Positions 1-11,177 are shown, counted from the first letter of the stretch. The stretch: 22,731 bases of DNA from Pseudomonadota bacterium (GCA_023460875.1 JAEWOQ010000473.1:1-22731), one strand, 5' to 3'. A program made the numbers and translations. The notes: a model not told the origin generated them from the sequence alone.

Positions 1-16
1 CTGGTGAGGGAGGAGC

Positions 17-1477
17 ATGGCGAGAGAAGGGACGCTCGAGGTTCTGCGGCGCGCAGCGCGTCCGCTGCGGGAGGAGTCACCGCGCGTTGGAGTACCGCGC
101 GTTGGAGCACCGCGCGTTGGAGCACCGCGGGCTGAAGCATCGCGGGCTGGGTCGCTGCGGGACGACTCGGCGGCTTACGACGAGCTGCTGCGGCGGGCTG
201 GCAGCGCCCGGGTGGTGCTCATCGGCGAGGCCACCCACGGCACGCTGGAGTTCTACCGCGAGCGCGCCGCCATCACGCGGCGGCTGATCGAGGAGCAGGG
301 GTTCGGCGCCGTCGCCATCGAGGGGGACTGGCCTGACGCGCATCGGGTGCATCGCTTCGTCCGAGGAGACTGCCACGATGACGCGGACGCCCGCGCCGCC
401 GACGCGCTGCGGGGCTTTTGCAGGTTCCCGTCTTGGATGTGGCGCAACGAGGAGGTCAAGGAGTTCGTGTCCTGGTTGAGGAGCCGCGCGATCCTGCGCC
501 GCTCCCCGACCGTCGGCTTTCATGGGCTCGATCTCTACAGCCTCTACAGCTCCGCGGAGGCGGTGGTCCGTTACCTGGATCGACTCGATCCGAAGGCGGC
601 GGCGCGGGCTCGGCACCGCTACGGCTGCTTCGAGCACTTCGGCGATGACAGCCTAGCCTATGGCCACGCGGCGAGCTTCGACCTCGAGCGGTCCTGCGAA
701 GATCTGGTCGTCGCGCAGCTGCACGAGATGAGGGACCGCTACGCAAGCTCCATGAGCGTGCGCTCTCGTGAACGGAGGGACGTCAAACGAGCCGCTGACG
801 AGCTGTTCTTCGCGGAGCGCAACGCCGAGGTGGTGCACAAGGCCGAGGAGTACTATCGGACGATGTTCCAGGATCGTGTCTCCGCCTGGAATCTGCGGGA
901 TCAGCACATGCGGGAGACCCTCGCGGCGTTGCTGGAGCACATGGAGCGACGCGACGGCGAACCTTCGAAGGTCGTGGTGTGGGCTCACAACTCCCACGTC
1001 GGTGACGCGCGCGCGACGGAGCTCGGACGTCGCGGGGAGTGGACGCTGGGACAGCTCGCTCGCGAGCGCTACGGCGCTGACTGTTACTCCATCGGCTTCT
1101 CGACCCATACGGGTACGGTCACCGCTGCGTCGCGCTGGGGCGGCGCGGCAGAGCGCGCGCGCGTCCACCCCTCACGCACGGACAGCTACGAGTGGCTCTT
1201 CCACGAGCTGTCGCTCGCCACTGGGTGGGGCCGATTCCTCATCTATCCGCCGGACCCCGAGCTCTCCGACGTCTTGGGTGAACCCCGGCTGCAGCGGGCC
1301 ATCGGCGTCATCTACCGGCCCGACACGGAGCGGGTGAGCCACTACTTCGAGGCGACCCTCGCCCGGCAGTTCGACGCCATGATCCACATCGACGAGACGC
1401 GGGCCGTCGAGCCCCTCGAGCGCTCGGGCGCCTGGCGCGGAGGAGAGGTCCCCAGGACCTTCCCCTCCGCCCTGTGA
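17..1477 (+). CDS. Erythromycin esterase family protein
   Basis: A 486-residue protein of the erythromycin esterase superfamily. The family signature GEATHG lies at residues 70-75, with Glu71 and His74 matching the family's active-site Glu/His. EGDWPDAHR follows at 102-110, FHGLDLYS at 168-175 and WAHNSHVGDA at 322-331 (His324, His327). In the macrolide-resistance enzymes EreA/EreB these residues serve lactone hydrolysis, but most chromosomal members have unknown substrates, so resistance should not be assumed. There is no signal peptide or membrane segment, so it is probably cytoplasmic. The ATG at 17 is preceded by a purine-rich GAGGGAGGAG tract at 6-15. Residues 16-50 are a low-complexity insert of five-residue repeats (PRVGA-like) encoded by a 15-bp tandem repeat, and recognisable homology begins only near residue 52. 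It converges on the minus-strand operon 61 bp downstream. Nothing is seen of its promoter because the window begins 16 bp upstream. Confidence 0.88.
   Translation: MAREGTLEVLRRAARPLREESPRVGVPRVGAPRVGAPRAEASRAGSLRDDSAAYDELLRRAGSARVVLIGEATHGTLEFYRERAAITRRLIEEQGFGAVAIEGDWPDAHRVHRFVRGDCHDDADARAADALRGFCRFPSWMWRNEEVKEFVSWLRSRAILRRSPTVGFHGLDLYSLYSSAEAVVRYLDRLDPKAAARARHRYGCFEHFGDDSLAYGHAASFDLERSCEDLVVAQLHEMRDRYASSMSVRSRERRDVKRAADELFFAERNAEVVHKAEEYYRTMFQDRVSAWNLRDQHMRETLAALLEHMERRDGEPSKVVVWAHNSHVGDARATELGRRGEWTLGQLARERYGADCYSIGFSTHTGTVTAASRWGGAAERARVHPSRTDSYEWLFHELSLATGWGRFLIYPPDPELSDVLGEPRLQRAIGVIYRPDTERVSHYFEATLARQFDAMIHIDETRAVEPLERSGAWRGGEVPRTFPSAL
63..167 (+). repeat. 15-bp tandem repeat inside the esterase gene
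   Basis: Seven consecutive 15-bp units in frame with the coding sequence. Units at 78-92, 93-107 and 108-122 are near identical (core ACCGCGCGTTGGAG). Units at 123-137 and 138-152 are diverged. Flanking units at 63-77 and 153-167 resemble each other (CGCTGCGGGAGGAGT and CGCTGCGGGACGACT). The product is a run of pentapeptides of the form (P/S)R(V/A)(G/E)(V/A/S). The period is a multiple of three, so copy-number changes would keep the frame. Confidence 0.85.
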
Positions 1478-1538
1478 CCTCGTTGCCCCTCCTGCGGAAG
1501 ACGCCGACGGCTGCCCTGGTGCGACGCGCGGGCGTCCG

Positions 1539-2561
1539 TCAGTTTACGATGCGATCGACATGACTGAGCGCCGTGGGCGCGAGCTTGAAGTCGCGCTCGG
1601 CCTGACGCAGGTTGATCACGGTCTTGGTCGAGAGAGGTGGCTGGATGTCGGCTCTCCTGATCGTCCAACCATCATCGGCGAGCTTGAAGATGAGCGCGCC
1701 CGTCTGCATGCCGAGAGCGCCGTGATCCGGCAGCATGGCGAACGTACCGAAGTCGAACTTCGCGCTCACCAGGGAAGCGGCGCCCACCACGAGCGGCACG
1801 CGGCGCCCGGTCTCGCTGAGGGGCATCCAGGCACGTTGGATCAGCTCCGGTGTCAGCAAGCCGTTGTCATTGAGGACCCAGAGGGCGTGCGCGCCGCGCT
1901 CGGTCCGCACGGTCTCGAGGGCGCGCCGCACGTCGCGCACGCTCGGGCGTTGAGGGACGGCCACGCCGATGAGCTCGATGGCCTCGCGCTTCGCGAGCTC
2001 CCGCTGGCGGTCGATGTAGCCGCGGAAGGCGGGGCGATACACGACCCCCACCTTCTCTACCGGTGAGACGAGGATGGTACGTAGGTGCGTGAAGAGGGTC
2101 AGCGCCGGCACCTCGTAGGCGATTCCCGTCGCGTTCTTGACCAGCCGGTAGTGCTCTTCCAGGAATGAGGCCATCACCACGATGGCCGGCGGAAAGGAGG
2201 CCTGCGGCCGCGCCAGTTGGAGCTCGCGGTACGCCTTCACCGTCGGATTGTCCATGAGCACGACGCAGCGGGGCTGTACCTCCGCGAGCATCGCCTCGAT
2301 CTCCTCGGCCGTCAGGCTCCGATCCACGGGGCGGACGAGCAGGTCGAGCTCCTCGCCGACCTCGTCGCGGATCCCGAGCAAGACCGCCCGTGTGTGGTCC
2401 GTATCCGGCATGAGGACCAGGACCGCGTCGTTGTCCGGGCGGCGGACGGGATCCTGGAAGAAGGCTCTCGCGTCGCGCGCGTCGCCACCGCCCCGGCTGC
2501 AGGCGGCGAGCCCGAGCGAAAGCAGACCGAGACAGAATCCGAGCCTCGATGTCAACGCCAT
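1539..2561 (-). CDS. ABC_sub_bind-type (PF04392-like) substrate-binding lipoprotein
   Basis: A 340-residue protein with a lipoprotein signal: hydrophobic residues 8-19 then LAAC, giving Cys21 as the lipidation site with Ser at +2, which would favour outer-membrane sorting under the E. coli rule. The body has the two-lobed pattern of the ABC_sub_bind/TrpX-like family: an alternating beta-alpha start with VLVLMPDTDHTRAVLLGI (46-63), CVVLMDNPT, then PAIVVMASFLEEH and the strand-turn VEKVGVVYRPAFRGYI. It is the last gene of the five-gene operon, overlapping the upstream gene by 10 bp. Its ribosome binding site, GGAGTGGAG, lies inside that gene's 3' end, so translation is probably coupled. No permease or ATPase gene is adjacent. 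With a sensor kinase two genes upstream it may present a ligand to the kinase rather than feed an ABC importer (inference). Ligand unknown. Confidence 0.8.
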   Translation of the reverse strand: MALTSRLGFCLGLLSLGLAACSRGGGDARDARAFFQDPVRRPDNDAVLVLMPDTDHTRAVLLGIRDEVGEELDLLVRPVDRSLTAEEIEAMLAEVQPRCVVLMDNPTVKAYRELQLARPQASFPPAIVVMASFLEEHYRLVKNATGIAYEVPALTLFTHLRTILVSPVEKVGVVYRPAFRGYIDRQRELAKREAIELIGVAVPQRPSVRDVRRALETVRTERGAHALWVLNDNGLLTPELIQRAWMPLSETGRRVPLVVGAASLVSAKFDFGTFAMLPDHGALGMQTGALIFKLADDGWTIRRADIQPPLSTKTVINLRQAERDFKLAPTALSHVDRIVN

Positions 2562-3277
2562 GACTCCACTCCAAGCTCCGCCTTCACGGACATAGGGACC
2601 TTCTTCAACCTGTCGGCGATCGTGGTGCCGGCGGGGGTCAACACCGCCAGGGCCGGCAAGCTCACCTCGTTGGGCGCCCGCGACGACTCGAGGGTGAGCT
2701 CGCTCTTCCTCCGCATCAGCGGGACGATCCTTTGAGGGAGCAGGATCGCGTCGGCCATCTCGAACTGGAGCAAGCGCAGCATGTCCTCCAGCTTCGTGAC
2801 CCGCTCCACCTCCACTTTGCTCTGGAGGACCTCGTGGACGAACGTCGACGTCCCTTTGCGCCCCAACAGGTCCAGCGCGCCCACCCGCTGCACCTGCCCG
2901 GCGGGGACACGCATCCCCCCGAGGAGGGCGTAGGGCTCGGTGTCTCGCCCCCCCGCCAACCCCGTCACGGCGGGCCGCGCCCCCAGGGACGCGAGCACTG
3001 GGCCCAGGGCGAGCAAGGCGCTGGCCCCCGACGTGATCTGCCGCTGGAGGTCCCCGTAGCGGACGACTGCGGTGACCTCGATCCCGTCGAGGGCAGAGGA
3101 GAGCAGCTCCTGCAGCGCCCGCTGCTTCATGTCGAGGTGCAGGTACACGAGCAGGCTCGGTGCGGCGGCGAGGGCGATGCGCGGCTGTAGCAAAGGACTC
3201 AACCCTGCGGCGCCTGCCCCCGCCAGCGCTGCTCGTCGGCTGATGTTCGTCGTCTCGTGAGGAACGGTTCGTGCCAT
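2552..3277 (-). CDS. Tat-signal periplasmic substrate-binding-like protein
   Basis: A 241-residue secreted protein. Residues 11-39 are a twin-arginine signal: ISRRAALAG (Arg14-Arg15) followed by an Ala/Gly/Leu-rich stretch and an ALA-type cleavage site near residue 37. The mature part has type-2 periplasmic binding protein features: LLVYLHLDMKQRALQELL at the N-terminus, a mid segment YALLGGMRVP then LLGRKGTSTFVHEVLQ, and DAILLPQRIVPLM further on. It is weakly reminiscent of PhnD/MotA-like solute-binding proteins, but I cannot assign a subfamily or ligand. The gene starts 4 bp after the kinase stop codon and overlaps the following lipoprotein gene by 10 bp, so it is firmly in the operon. It is short for a complete binding protein, which usually exceeds 270 residues. 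Tat export suggests that it folds, or takes up a cofactor, in the cytoplasm before export (inference). Confidence 0.68.
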   Translation of the reverse strand: MARTVPHETTNISRRAALAGAGAAGLSPLLQPRIALAAAPSLLVYLHLDMKQRALQELLSSALDGIEVTAVVRYGDLQRQITSGASALLALGPVLASLGARPAVTGLAGGRDTEPYALLGGMRVPAGQVQRVGALDLLGRKGTSTFVHEVLQSKVEVERVTKLEDMLRLLQFEMADAILLPQRIVPLMRRKSELTLESSRAPNEVSLPALAVLTPAGTTIADRLKKVPMSVKAELGVESWR

Positions 3278-3281
3278 GACC

Positions 3282-6160
<2,879 letters not shown>

Positions 6161-6164
<4 letters not shown>

Positions 6165-6547
6165 GCGTGGCGGGACGGCTTTCGACGCAGCTCGTGGGCT
6201 CGGGCGACCGCGGCGGGCAGGAGGGCACGGATCTCCCGTTTGGTCACCACCGCGTCCGCCTTCACGGAGGCGGCGAGCACCTGGAGGTCCTCCGTGGACT
6301 GGCTGGACACCAGGATGATCCCGAGGTGCGGCCCCTTCGCGTTCTGTCGCAAGACCCGCGCGAGCTTGTCGCCGCTGATGTCGGGGAGCATCACATCGAC
6401 GACCACGGCGTCGACGTGTTCGGCATAGATCACCCGGGTCGCGCCGATCGCCGAGGGCAGCTGAAACACCTGGTGACCGGCGCGCTCGAGCGTGCTGACC
6501 AGCAGCTCCCGCGCGATGTCATCGTCGTCAATCACCAGAACTTTCAT
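6161..6547 (-). CDS. Single-domain response regulator (receiver only)
   Basis: A 128-residue CheY-like receiver. The acidic triad region VLVIDDDD opens the protein, the phosphoacceptor Asp is in VVVDVMLPDISG (Asp51 from the chosen start), the switch Ser is in ILVSSQ, and the conserved Lys is in VVTK. Only about 25 residues follow the receiver core, so there is no DNA-binding or enzymatic output domain. I chose the ATG at 6547, which has GAGG at 6552-6555 with 4-nt spacing. An in-frame ATG at 6559 has no such site and would add only MRGT. It starts 24 bp after the TonB-receptor stop and overlaps the kinase start by 4 bp. It probably accepts phosphate from the kinase HPt domain and acts by protein contact or as a phosphate sink (inference). 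Confidence 0.88.
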
Positions 6548-6571
6548 CGTGCCTCGCATGGATGACCGAGT

Positions 6572-9211
6572 CTAGAACCGCTTGGTGGCGCTTGCGTAGA
6601 AATAGCGCAGTTCGGACGTATAGAGCTCACGCTGCGCGGGCTCTGCCATCTGTTGCCAGCGGATCGCCGCCCGGCTGCCGCGCGCTTCGCCGAGGATGTT
6701 GTTGACGAAGATGGACAACGTCAGCTCACTGGGTAGGTCGAAGTGTGCGCTCGCGTTCCAGCGCACCATGGGGGAGCGGTCTGCCCCCAAGTAGTTGTCG
6801 CCGAACGCGCGGCGATCGTCGTCGTAGAGACCACGTCGGCCCTGCAGCCCCCAATGGATGCGGCTGTTCGTGTGTAGCTTCAGCCACGGGAGCACCGTGT
6901 AGGTGACATAGAACTTGCTGCTGTTCGTGGCTAGGTTGAGGAAGTTCTTGCCGTCGACGGTGATCGAGTCCCGGACGGCGTTGACGCTCACCACGTCCGG
7001 TGGCTGGTCCTCCAGCACGACCAGATCGTAGGTGCCGTCGCCGTTGTCGACCAGCTCGGTGGAGGGGATGCTGAAGCGCGTGCTCTCGCCCGTGTCGGTG
7101 AATACCGGACGCTGGAATACATGGGACACGCCGGCGAGGACCGGCTCGGCGTCGTACTGCACGTCTCCTTCCAAGGAGAGCACGTTGTAGGAGCCCGCGT
7201 TCACCACGCGGAACAGCTCCTGGTTCCAGGCGAACAGGTTCGAGATGTTCGAGAGGGACGCGGACGTCATCAGGGTCAGATCGTCCACCCGGTGGAAGGA
7301 GGCGATCTCGTAGGACACCACCTTCTCGGGCCGGAGCTGGTGGAGGACGTTCAGCTCAGTGCTCGGGATCCTCGGGGAGGCGACGTCGCCGGGGCGCTCC
7401 AAGCGCGGCTCGGTGGCGACCGAGCCATCGGCGTTGAAGTGTCGCCAGTTGTGCTCGTAGTTGTCGGCGCTGCCGTAGTTGGCAGAGGTCTGGAAGATGA
7501 ACTTGAGCGCGTGGTCCTCGTTGAAGGCCAGCACCGTCGCGAGCTTGGGGGACAGCACGAGCCCCGTGCGGGTGTGATAGTCCGCGCGGACGCCAGCGTG
7601 CAGCTCCACCACGCCGAGGTCGTATTGGTTCTCGGTGAACAGCGCGACGTTGTGATAGGTGACGTCGCTGATGCTCTTGTGGAGGGCGTTGCCGCCGTGC
7701 ATGTTGAAGCCGTGCAGGTCCGCGCCGAGGTCGTCCCAACGCAGCTGCGTCCCGACGACTGAGGTGAGGCGATCCACCTGGTTCATGCGGTAGCGGGCGC
7801 CCAGGAAATAGCGTCGCTCGCCCATCGAGTTGTCGACCATGCCGCCGGGCTGCTCGGCGCCCGGGATCTGGTACTTGTCGCGGATCTCGTACTCGGTGCG
7901 GTTGGTGACCCCCATGACGGCGGCGTCGAGCCAGAGCCGATCCCGCTCGAGGGGGATCTCGTAGGTCCCGTGGACGTGGAAGGCGTCGACGACGTACGAG
8001 CGCCGGTTCGTCCCGAAGCTCTCGGTGCCGGCCATCGGGTGGTCGGCGCCGATCCTGCGGCCGTCGTAGTTGGCCGTGGCGTCGTCTGGGACGTCCACCC
8101 CGTATCGAGGGAACGGGTCGTGCATGAAGTAGCCGCCGGCGGGCTGCTGGCGGCGCGTGAAGCGGGAGTACAGTCGGAAGTTGCCGTTGGTGTAGTCGGC
8201 GCTCACGCGGGTGTTGCCGGGAGTGCGCCAGGGTGAGCCGTCGGCGAGCTCACCGTACGGGCTGCCGACGCCGTCCGTGGGCCAGGAGGCGTTGCCGTAG
8301 ATGCGGCTGAAGCCGTCGCCGGGGCCGTCGGAGCGCCGGTGACCCGCGGAGAGCGTCAACCACTCATCGTCGCCGAGCTCGGTGACGCTCATGGCCTCCG
8401 CGCCCATGCTGTTCCAGGAGCCGTAGCCGACCGTGGCCTCTGCGCCGGACTCCTTGGGCTTGCGCGTCACGACGTTGACCACGCCCGCGATCGCGCCCGA
8501 GCCGTAGACGAGCCCGGCCGGACCGCGGAGCACCTCGATGCGTTCGATGTCCCCGAGCAGGCCGAGGGTCGTCTCGGTGAAGGCTCCGTCACGGCTCTCC
8601 GTGTTCAGGCGTAGGCCGTTGATGAGGTAGATCACCTTCGTGTTGCGGTCGGCGGCGACGCCGCGCATGCCCCAGATGTCCCCGTTCCACTTGTTCACCA
8701 TGAGCTGGAAGCCGGGCACGTAGATCTCGAGCAGCTCTCCCAGGTGCCTCGCGCCCGAGACGCGGATCTTCTCGCGGTCGATCACCGTCATGCTCATGGG
8801 TGAGTGGGCCAGATCGAGCTCGAGGAAGCTGCCTGTCGTCAGCTTGATGTCGAGCACGTTGGTGAGCGAGAGCTCGTTGAAGGCCTCGGCTTCGGCGAAA
8901 CTCTCGGAGGTCCCGAGGGCCGGATCGAGGGGGTGGCGCGCGGGGGGAGCCTCACGGGGCGTGGGGCGCTCCTCGGGCGCGGCGTCTTCGGCCTCTTCGG
9001 CCTCCGCGCTCTCCTGCGTTGTCGGGGGGACGTCGGCGTTCGAGTCGGGAGGGCTCTCGGCTCCCTCGGGCGGCCCGTCCGCGGCGTCCTCGTCGCTCGC
9101 CTCGGAGCCTACGACGGGAGGGGGCTCCGCCTCGTTCTCCTGAGCGTTGGCCGCCACGGCCATAAGAAAGGCTGCGAGAGACAAATAACAGGTAGGCCGA
9201 AACTTTTTCAT
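6572..9211 (-). CDS. TonB-dependent outer-membrane receptor
   Basis: An 879-residue outer-membrane receptor. A Sec signal peptide covers residues 1-23 (cleavage after ANA). Residues 24 to about 95 form an unusually long acidic, Glu/Ala/Pro-rich linker. The plug domain spans about 115-252, with LIEVLRGP-like IEVLRGPAGLVYGSGA (225-240) and GVVNVVTRKP (243-252) as its hallmarks. The rest is a 22-strand-type barrel with many aromatic girdle residues, ending in ATKRF with the terminal Phe expected for BAM recognition. I could not identify a classic TonB box. The pre-plug segment ELSLTNVLDIKLTTGSF resembles the motif seen in receptors of the CirA/BtuB type. It is the first gene of the operon, 24 bp ahead of the response regulator. 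The substrate is not evident. No ferric-siderophore enzymes, cobalamin genes or TonB/ExbBD genes lie nearby. Confidence 0.92.
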   Translation of the reverse strand: MKKFRPTCYLSLAAFLMAVAANAQENEAEPPPVVGSEASDEDAADGPPEGAESPPDSNADVPPTTQESAEAEEAEDAAPEERPTPREAPPARHPLDPALGTSESFAEAEAFNELSLTNVLDIKLTTGSFLELDLAHSPMSMTVIDREKIRVSGARHLGELLEIYVPGFQLMVNKWNGDIWGMRGVAADRNTKVIYLINGLRLNTESRDGAFTETTLGLLGDIERIEVLRGPAGLVYGSGAIAGVVNVVTRKPKESGAEATVGYGSWNSMGAEAMSVTELGDDEWLTLSAGHRRSDGPGDGFSRIYGNASWPTDGVGSPYGELADGSPWRTPGNTRVSADYTNGNFRLYSRFTRRQQPAGGYFMHDPFPRYGVDVPDDATANYDGRRIGADHPMAGTESFGTNRRSYVVDAFHVHGTYEIPLERDRLWLDAAVMGVTNRTEYEIRDKYQIPGAEQPGGMVDNSMGERRYFLGARYRMNQVDRLTSVVGTQLRWDDLGADLHGFNMHGGNALHKSISDVTYHNVALFTENQYDLGVVELHAGVRADYHTRTGLVLSPKLATVLAFNEDHALKFIFQTSANYGSADNYEHNWRHFNADGSVATEPRLERPGDVASPRIPSTELNVLHQLRPEKVVSYEIASFHRVDDLTLMTSASLSNISNLFAWNQELFRVVNAGSYNVLSLEGDVQYDAEPVLAGVSHVFQRPVFTDTGESTRFSIPSTELVDNGDGTYDLVVLEDQPPDVVSVNAVRDSITVDGKNFLNLATNSSKFYVTYTVLPWLKLHTNSRIHWGLQGRRGLYDDDRRAFGDNYLGADRSPMVRWNASAHFDLPSELTLSIFVNNILGEARGSRAAIRWQQMAEPAQRELYTSELRYFYASATKRF

Positions 9212-9374
9212 ATGACCATAGGCAGCCTAACAGGAAACATTCATGAGAAGTGGAAAAATTAACAAACGTCATGAGATCGGTGCGCCGGCATGCGGACTTT
9301 GTCCGCCACTGCGCACACGCGGGCACATCGACGCTCACGAGCCGCTCATGGGCGAGCAGCGCCTCCTAGCGCCG
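9212..9374 (-). promoter_or_regulatory. AT-rich upstream region of the receptor operon with repeated TCATGAGA
   Basis: This 163-bp stretch between the AsmA-like gene and the receptor start is the control region of the five-gene operon. Bases about 9200-9275 are conspicuously AT-rich against the GC-rich background. The octamer TCATGAGA, containing the palindrome TCATGA, occurs at 9241-9248 and again at 9269-9276, a spacing of 28 bp, with an A/T tract (AAAAATTAACAAA) between them. I found no convincing -35/-10 pair and only a weak ribosome binding site before the ATG at 9211. The repeats sit 30-65 bp upstream of the start codon, where a regulator could act. Confidence 0.5.
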
Positions 9375-11018
9375 CTACTCCGTAGTCGCCGGGCTCACGG
9401 CGCCCGGCTCCGCAGGTGCCTTCCCGCCTTCCGGTTTCGTGGTCCCCGCTCCTCGAGCCTCTGTCTTCCCAGCGCCTGCCTTGTCAGCAGGGTCTTGTAG
9501 GTGCGAGCTCCCAGGGGCACGAGAAGAGCTCCCTGGGAGCCGCGGGAGGGGCGGGGGCGTCAGGGCAGGAGGGAGCGCAGGGAGGACCGTGGGGAGGGGA
9601 GGCAGGTTCGAGGGGAGCGGCGGCAGGCGCAGCTCGCCCCCGGCGGCTCCCACAGGGATCAGGCCTGGGGGGAGCTGGGGGAGCTCCGCGATGAGCCCAG
9701 GGAGTTGGGCGGACAGCGCGGCGAGCTCCTCTGCGGTCGGGGGGCGCAGCGGCTGCAGCCCGCAGCCGACACCGATGCTCTGGGTGACCTTGGCGGCGCC
9801 GAGATCCCGCGTGTCGGCGTCGACCCGCACCTGCACGGTGACGGAGCCCTGCATGTACTTCTGTAGGAGTTGCTTCGTCAGGCCCGCCCAGTGCTTGCCG
9901 AGCCGCGTGTCCGCGGCGGCGTTCGCCAGCTTCACGCAGGGGAGCGACTCGGCGAAGCGCAGATGCACCTGCGCGTGATCTTCGGCGCGCCGCACCACGC
10001 CGTCTCCTTCGAGGACGAACGCGCCCGCGGCCACCTTCGCGTCCGTGAGCTGGACGGTCGCCTGATCCGCGGACACCTCGAAGCGAGTCGTGAAGGTGGT
10101 GCGATCTCCCGAGACGATGCCCTGGAGCTCCGGAGGGTGGGGGGGCACGAAGCCGAGCAGGTTCACCTCGAGCGCGCCGCCGACGGACGCCGGGGCGAGG
10201 GAGGGCGGCAGGAGCAGCTCTCCCTTGGCCTCGACCTCGATGCGCTCCCGGGCGCCGTCGGCGAGGGGCAGGGTGATGCCGAGGGCGCCCGTCAGGGTGT
10301 CGAGGGCCGTCCTGCGGAGCTCCACGCGCGCGACGGGCTCCGGGGCGTCGAGCAAGAGCTCGAGTTGAACCGGCGCGGTCGCGGGATCCGGCTCTCCGAA
10401 GCCCAGGAGGATGCGGCCGTCTCGTTTCGACCAGCTGCTCCCGACCGGCCCCACGCGCCTGTCGAGGACGCTCGCGGCCGCGGCTTCGAAGGTGCCGCCA
10501 TGGGTTTGCCGCGCCACCTCACCGCCAGTGACGAGGAGCCAAGGGGCGCGCTCGGCCGCGACGCGCCAGGCGAGGGCCACCTGGCTGGCTCGCGCGGGCA
10601 GGTCGTAGGCGCTCGGATAGTGCTCGCTCCACCGGCTCAGCTCGAGGGCGAGGGCCGGGGCGGAGCCGAGCAGGTGGACGTCCGCCCCGTCCACCTCCAA
10701 GCCGGTGAGGGTGACGTCCTGGGCGCCGCCCCACAGGACGCTCCAGCCCAGGCCGGACAGCTCCAGGGTCACCGTGTCCAGGCGCGCCACGAGCCCGCGG
10801 ACCCCGAGGGGGCGCACCGTGGCACCGACGAGCACGACCCGCTCCCTGCTCAGCGAAAAGCCCTCGAGCTCGAGCTCGAACCCTCGCGCGCGGGCCTCGG
10901 CGATGATTTTCTCGTGGAGGGCCGGGCGCGCCGTGCGCCACAGGGCCCAGAGACCTCCGGCCCCCGCTGCCAGGACACCCAGGGACAGGACGAGTGGGAT
11001 CCAGATGCGCCGCGTCAC
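9375..11018 (-). CDS. AsmA/DUF748-like membrane-anchored envelope protein with proline-rich tail
   Basis: A 547-residue protein with one N-terminal membrane anchor (about residues 5-27, IWIPLVLSLGVLAAGAGGLW) and a large extracytoplasmic region. The region after the anchor (ALHEKIIAEARARGFELELEGFSLS, then repeated short beta strands with LTGLEVDGADVHL) resembles the N-terminal part of AsmA-like proteins, which bridge inner and outer membranes and are implicated in lipid transport or outer-membrane homeostasis. Residues from about 440 form a low-complexity Pro/Leu region (repeats of LPPLP type) that grades into a Gly/Ala/Lys/Glu-rich end. The start is a GTG at 11018 without a clear Shine-Dalgarno sequence. 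It is separated from the receptor operon by 163 bp and probably transcribed separately. No partner gene reveals its exact job, and the family call is by pattern only. Confidence 0.6.
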   Translation of the reverse strand: MTRRIWIPLVLSLGVLAAGAGGLWALWRTARPALHEKIIAEARARGFELELEGFSLSRERVVLVGATVRPLGVRGLVARLDTVTLELSGLGWSVLWGGAQDVTLTGLEVDGADVHLLGSAPALALELSRWSEHYPSAYDLPARASQVALAWRVAAERAPWLLVTGGEVARQTHGGTFEAAAASVLDRRVGPVGSSWSKRDGRILLGFGEPDPATAPVQLELLLDAPEPVARVELRRTALDTLTGALGITLPLADGARERIEVEAKGELLLPPSLAPASVGGALEVNLLGFVPPHPPELQGIVSGDRTTFTTRFEVSADQATVQLTDAKVAAGAFVLEGDGVVRRAEDHAQVHLRFAESLPCVKLANAAADTRLGKHWAGLTKQLLQKYMQGSVTVQVRVDADTRDLGAAKVTQSIGVGCGLQPLRPPTAEELAALSAQLPGLIAELPQLPPGLIPVGAAGGELRLPPLPSNLPPLPTVLPALPPALTPPPLPRLPGSSSRAPGSSHLQDPADKAGAGKTEARGAGTTKPEGGKAPAEPGAVSPATTE

Positions 11019-11138
11019 AGGGGGCCCAGCGTACCGTGCTTCCGGGGGCGCGGCCTAGGTCGGTGCGCGCCAGACCGCCCGGAATCGGGTGTGGGCCTCG
11101 GCGGACCAGCACACCCGATGAACCAAAGCCGCCCAGGC

Positions 11139-11167
11139 TGGCCAGGTGGGGGTCCCGCCCCTACAAT
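11139..11167 (+). promoter_or_regulatory. Sigma70-like promoter candidate for the HAD phosphatase
   Basis: TGGCCA at 11139-11144 (4 of 6 matches to TTGACA) is followed after exactly 17 bp by TACAAT at 11162-11167 (5 of 6 matches to TATAAT). Transcription would begin about 11174, a few bases before the GTG at 11178, implying a leaderless or nearly leaderless mRNA. This supports the GTG over the ATG at 11118 as the start. Prediction by eye only. Confidence 0.4.
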
Positions 11168-11177
11168 CCGCGCCCCC

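Noticed and set aside
17..1477. Calling the esterase a macrolide-resistance gene
   Set aside because: Most chromosomal members of the family have no shown activity on macrolides and no resistance or mobile context is present.
1523..1536. A small hairpin GACGC-GCGG-GCGTC between the esterase and the lipoprotein genes
   Set aside because: A five-base stem without a T-tract is too weak to call a terminator.
9870..11177. An apparent 5' extension of the HAD phosphatase by several hundred codons
   Set aside because: The extension is antisense to the AsmA-like gene and low-complexity; the conserved HAD domain begins just after the GTG at 11178.
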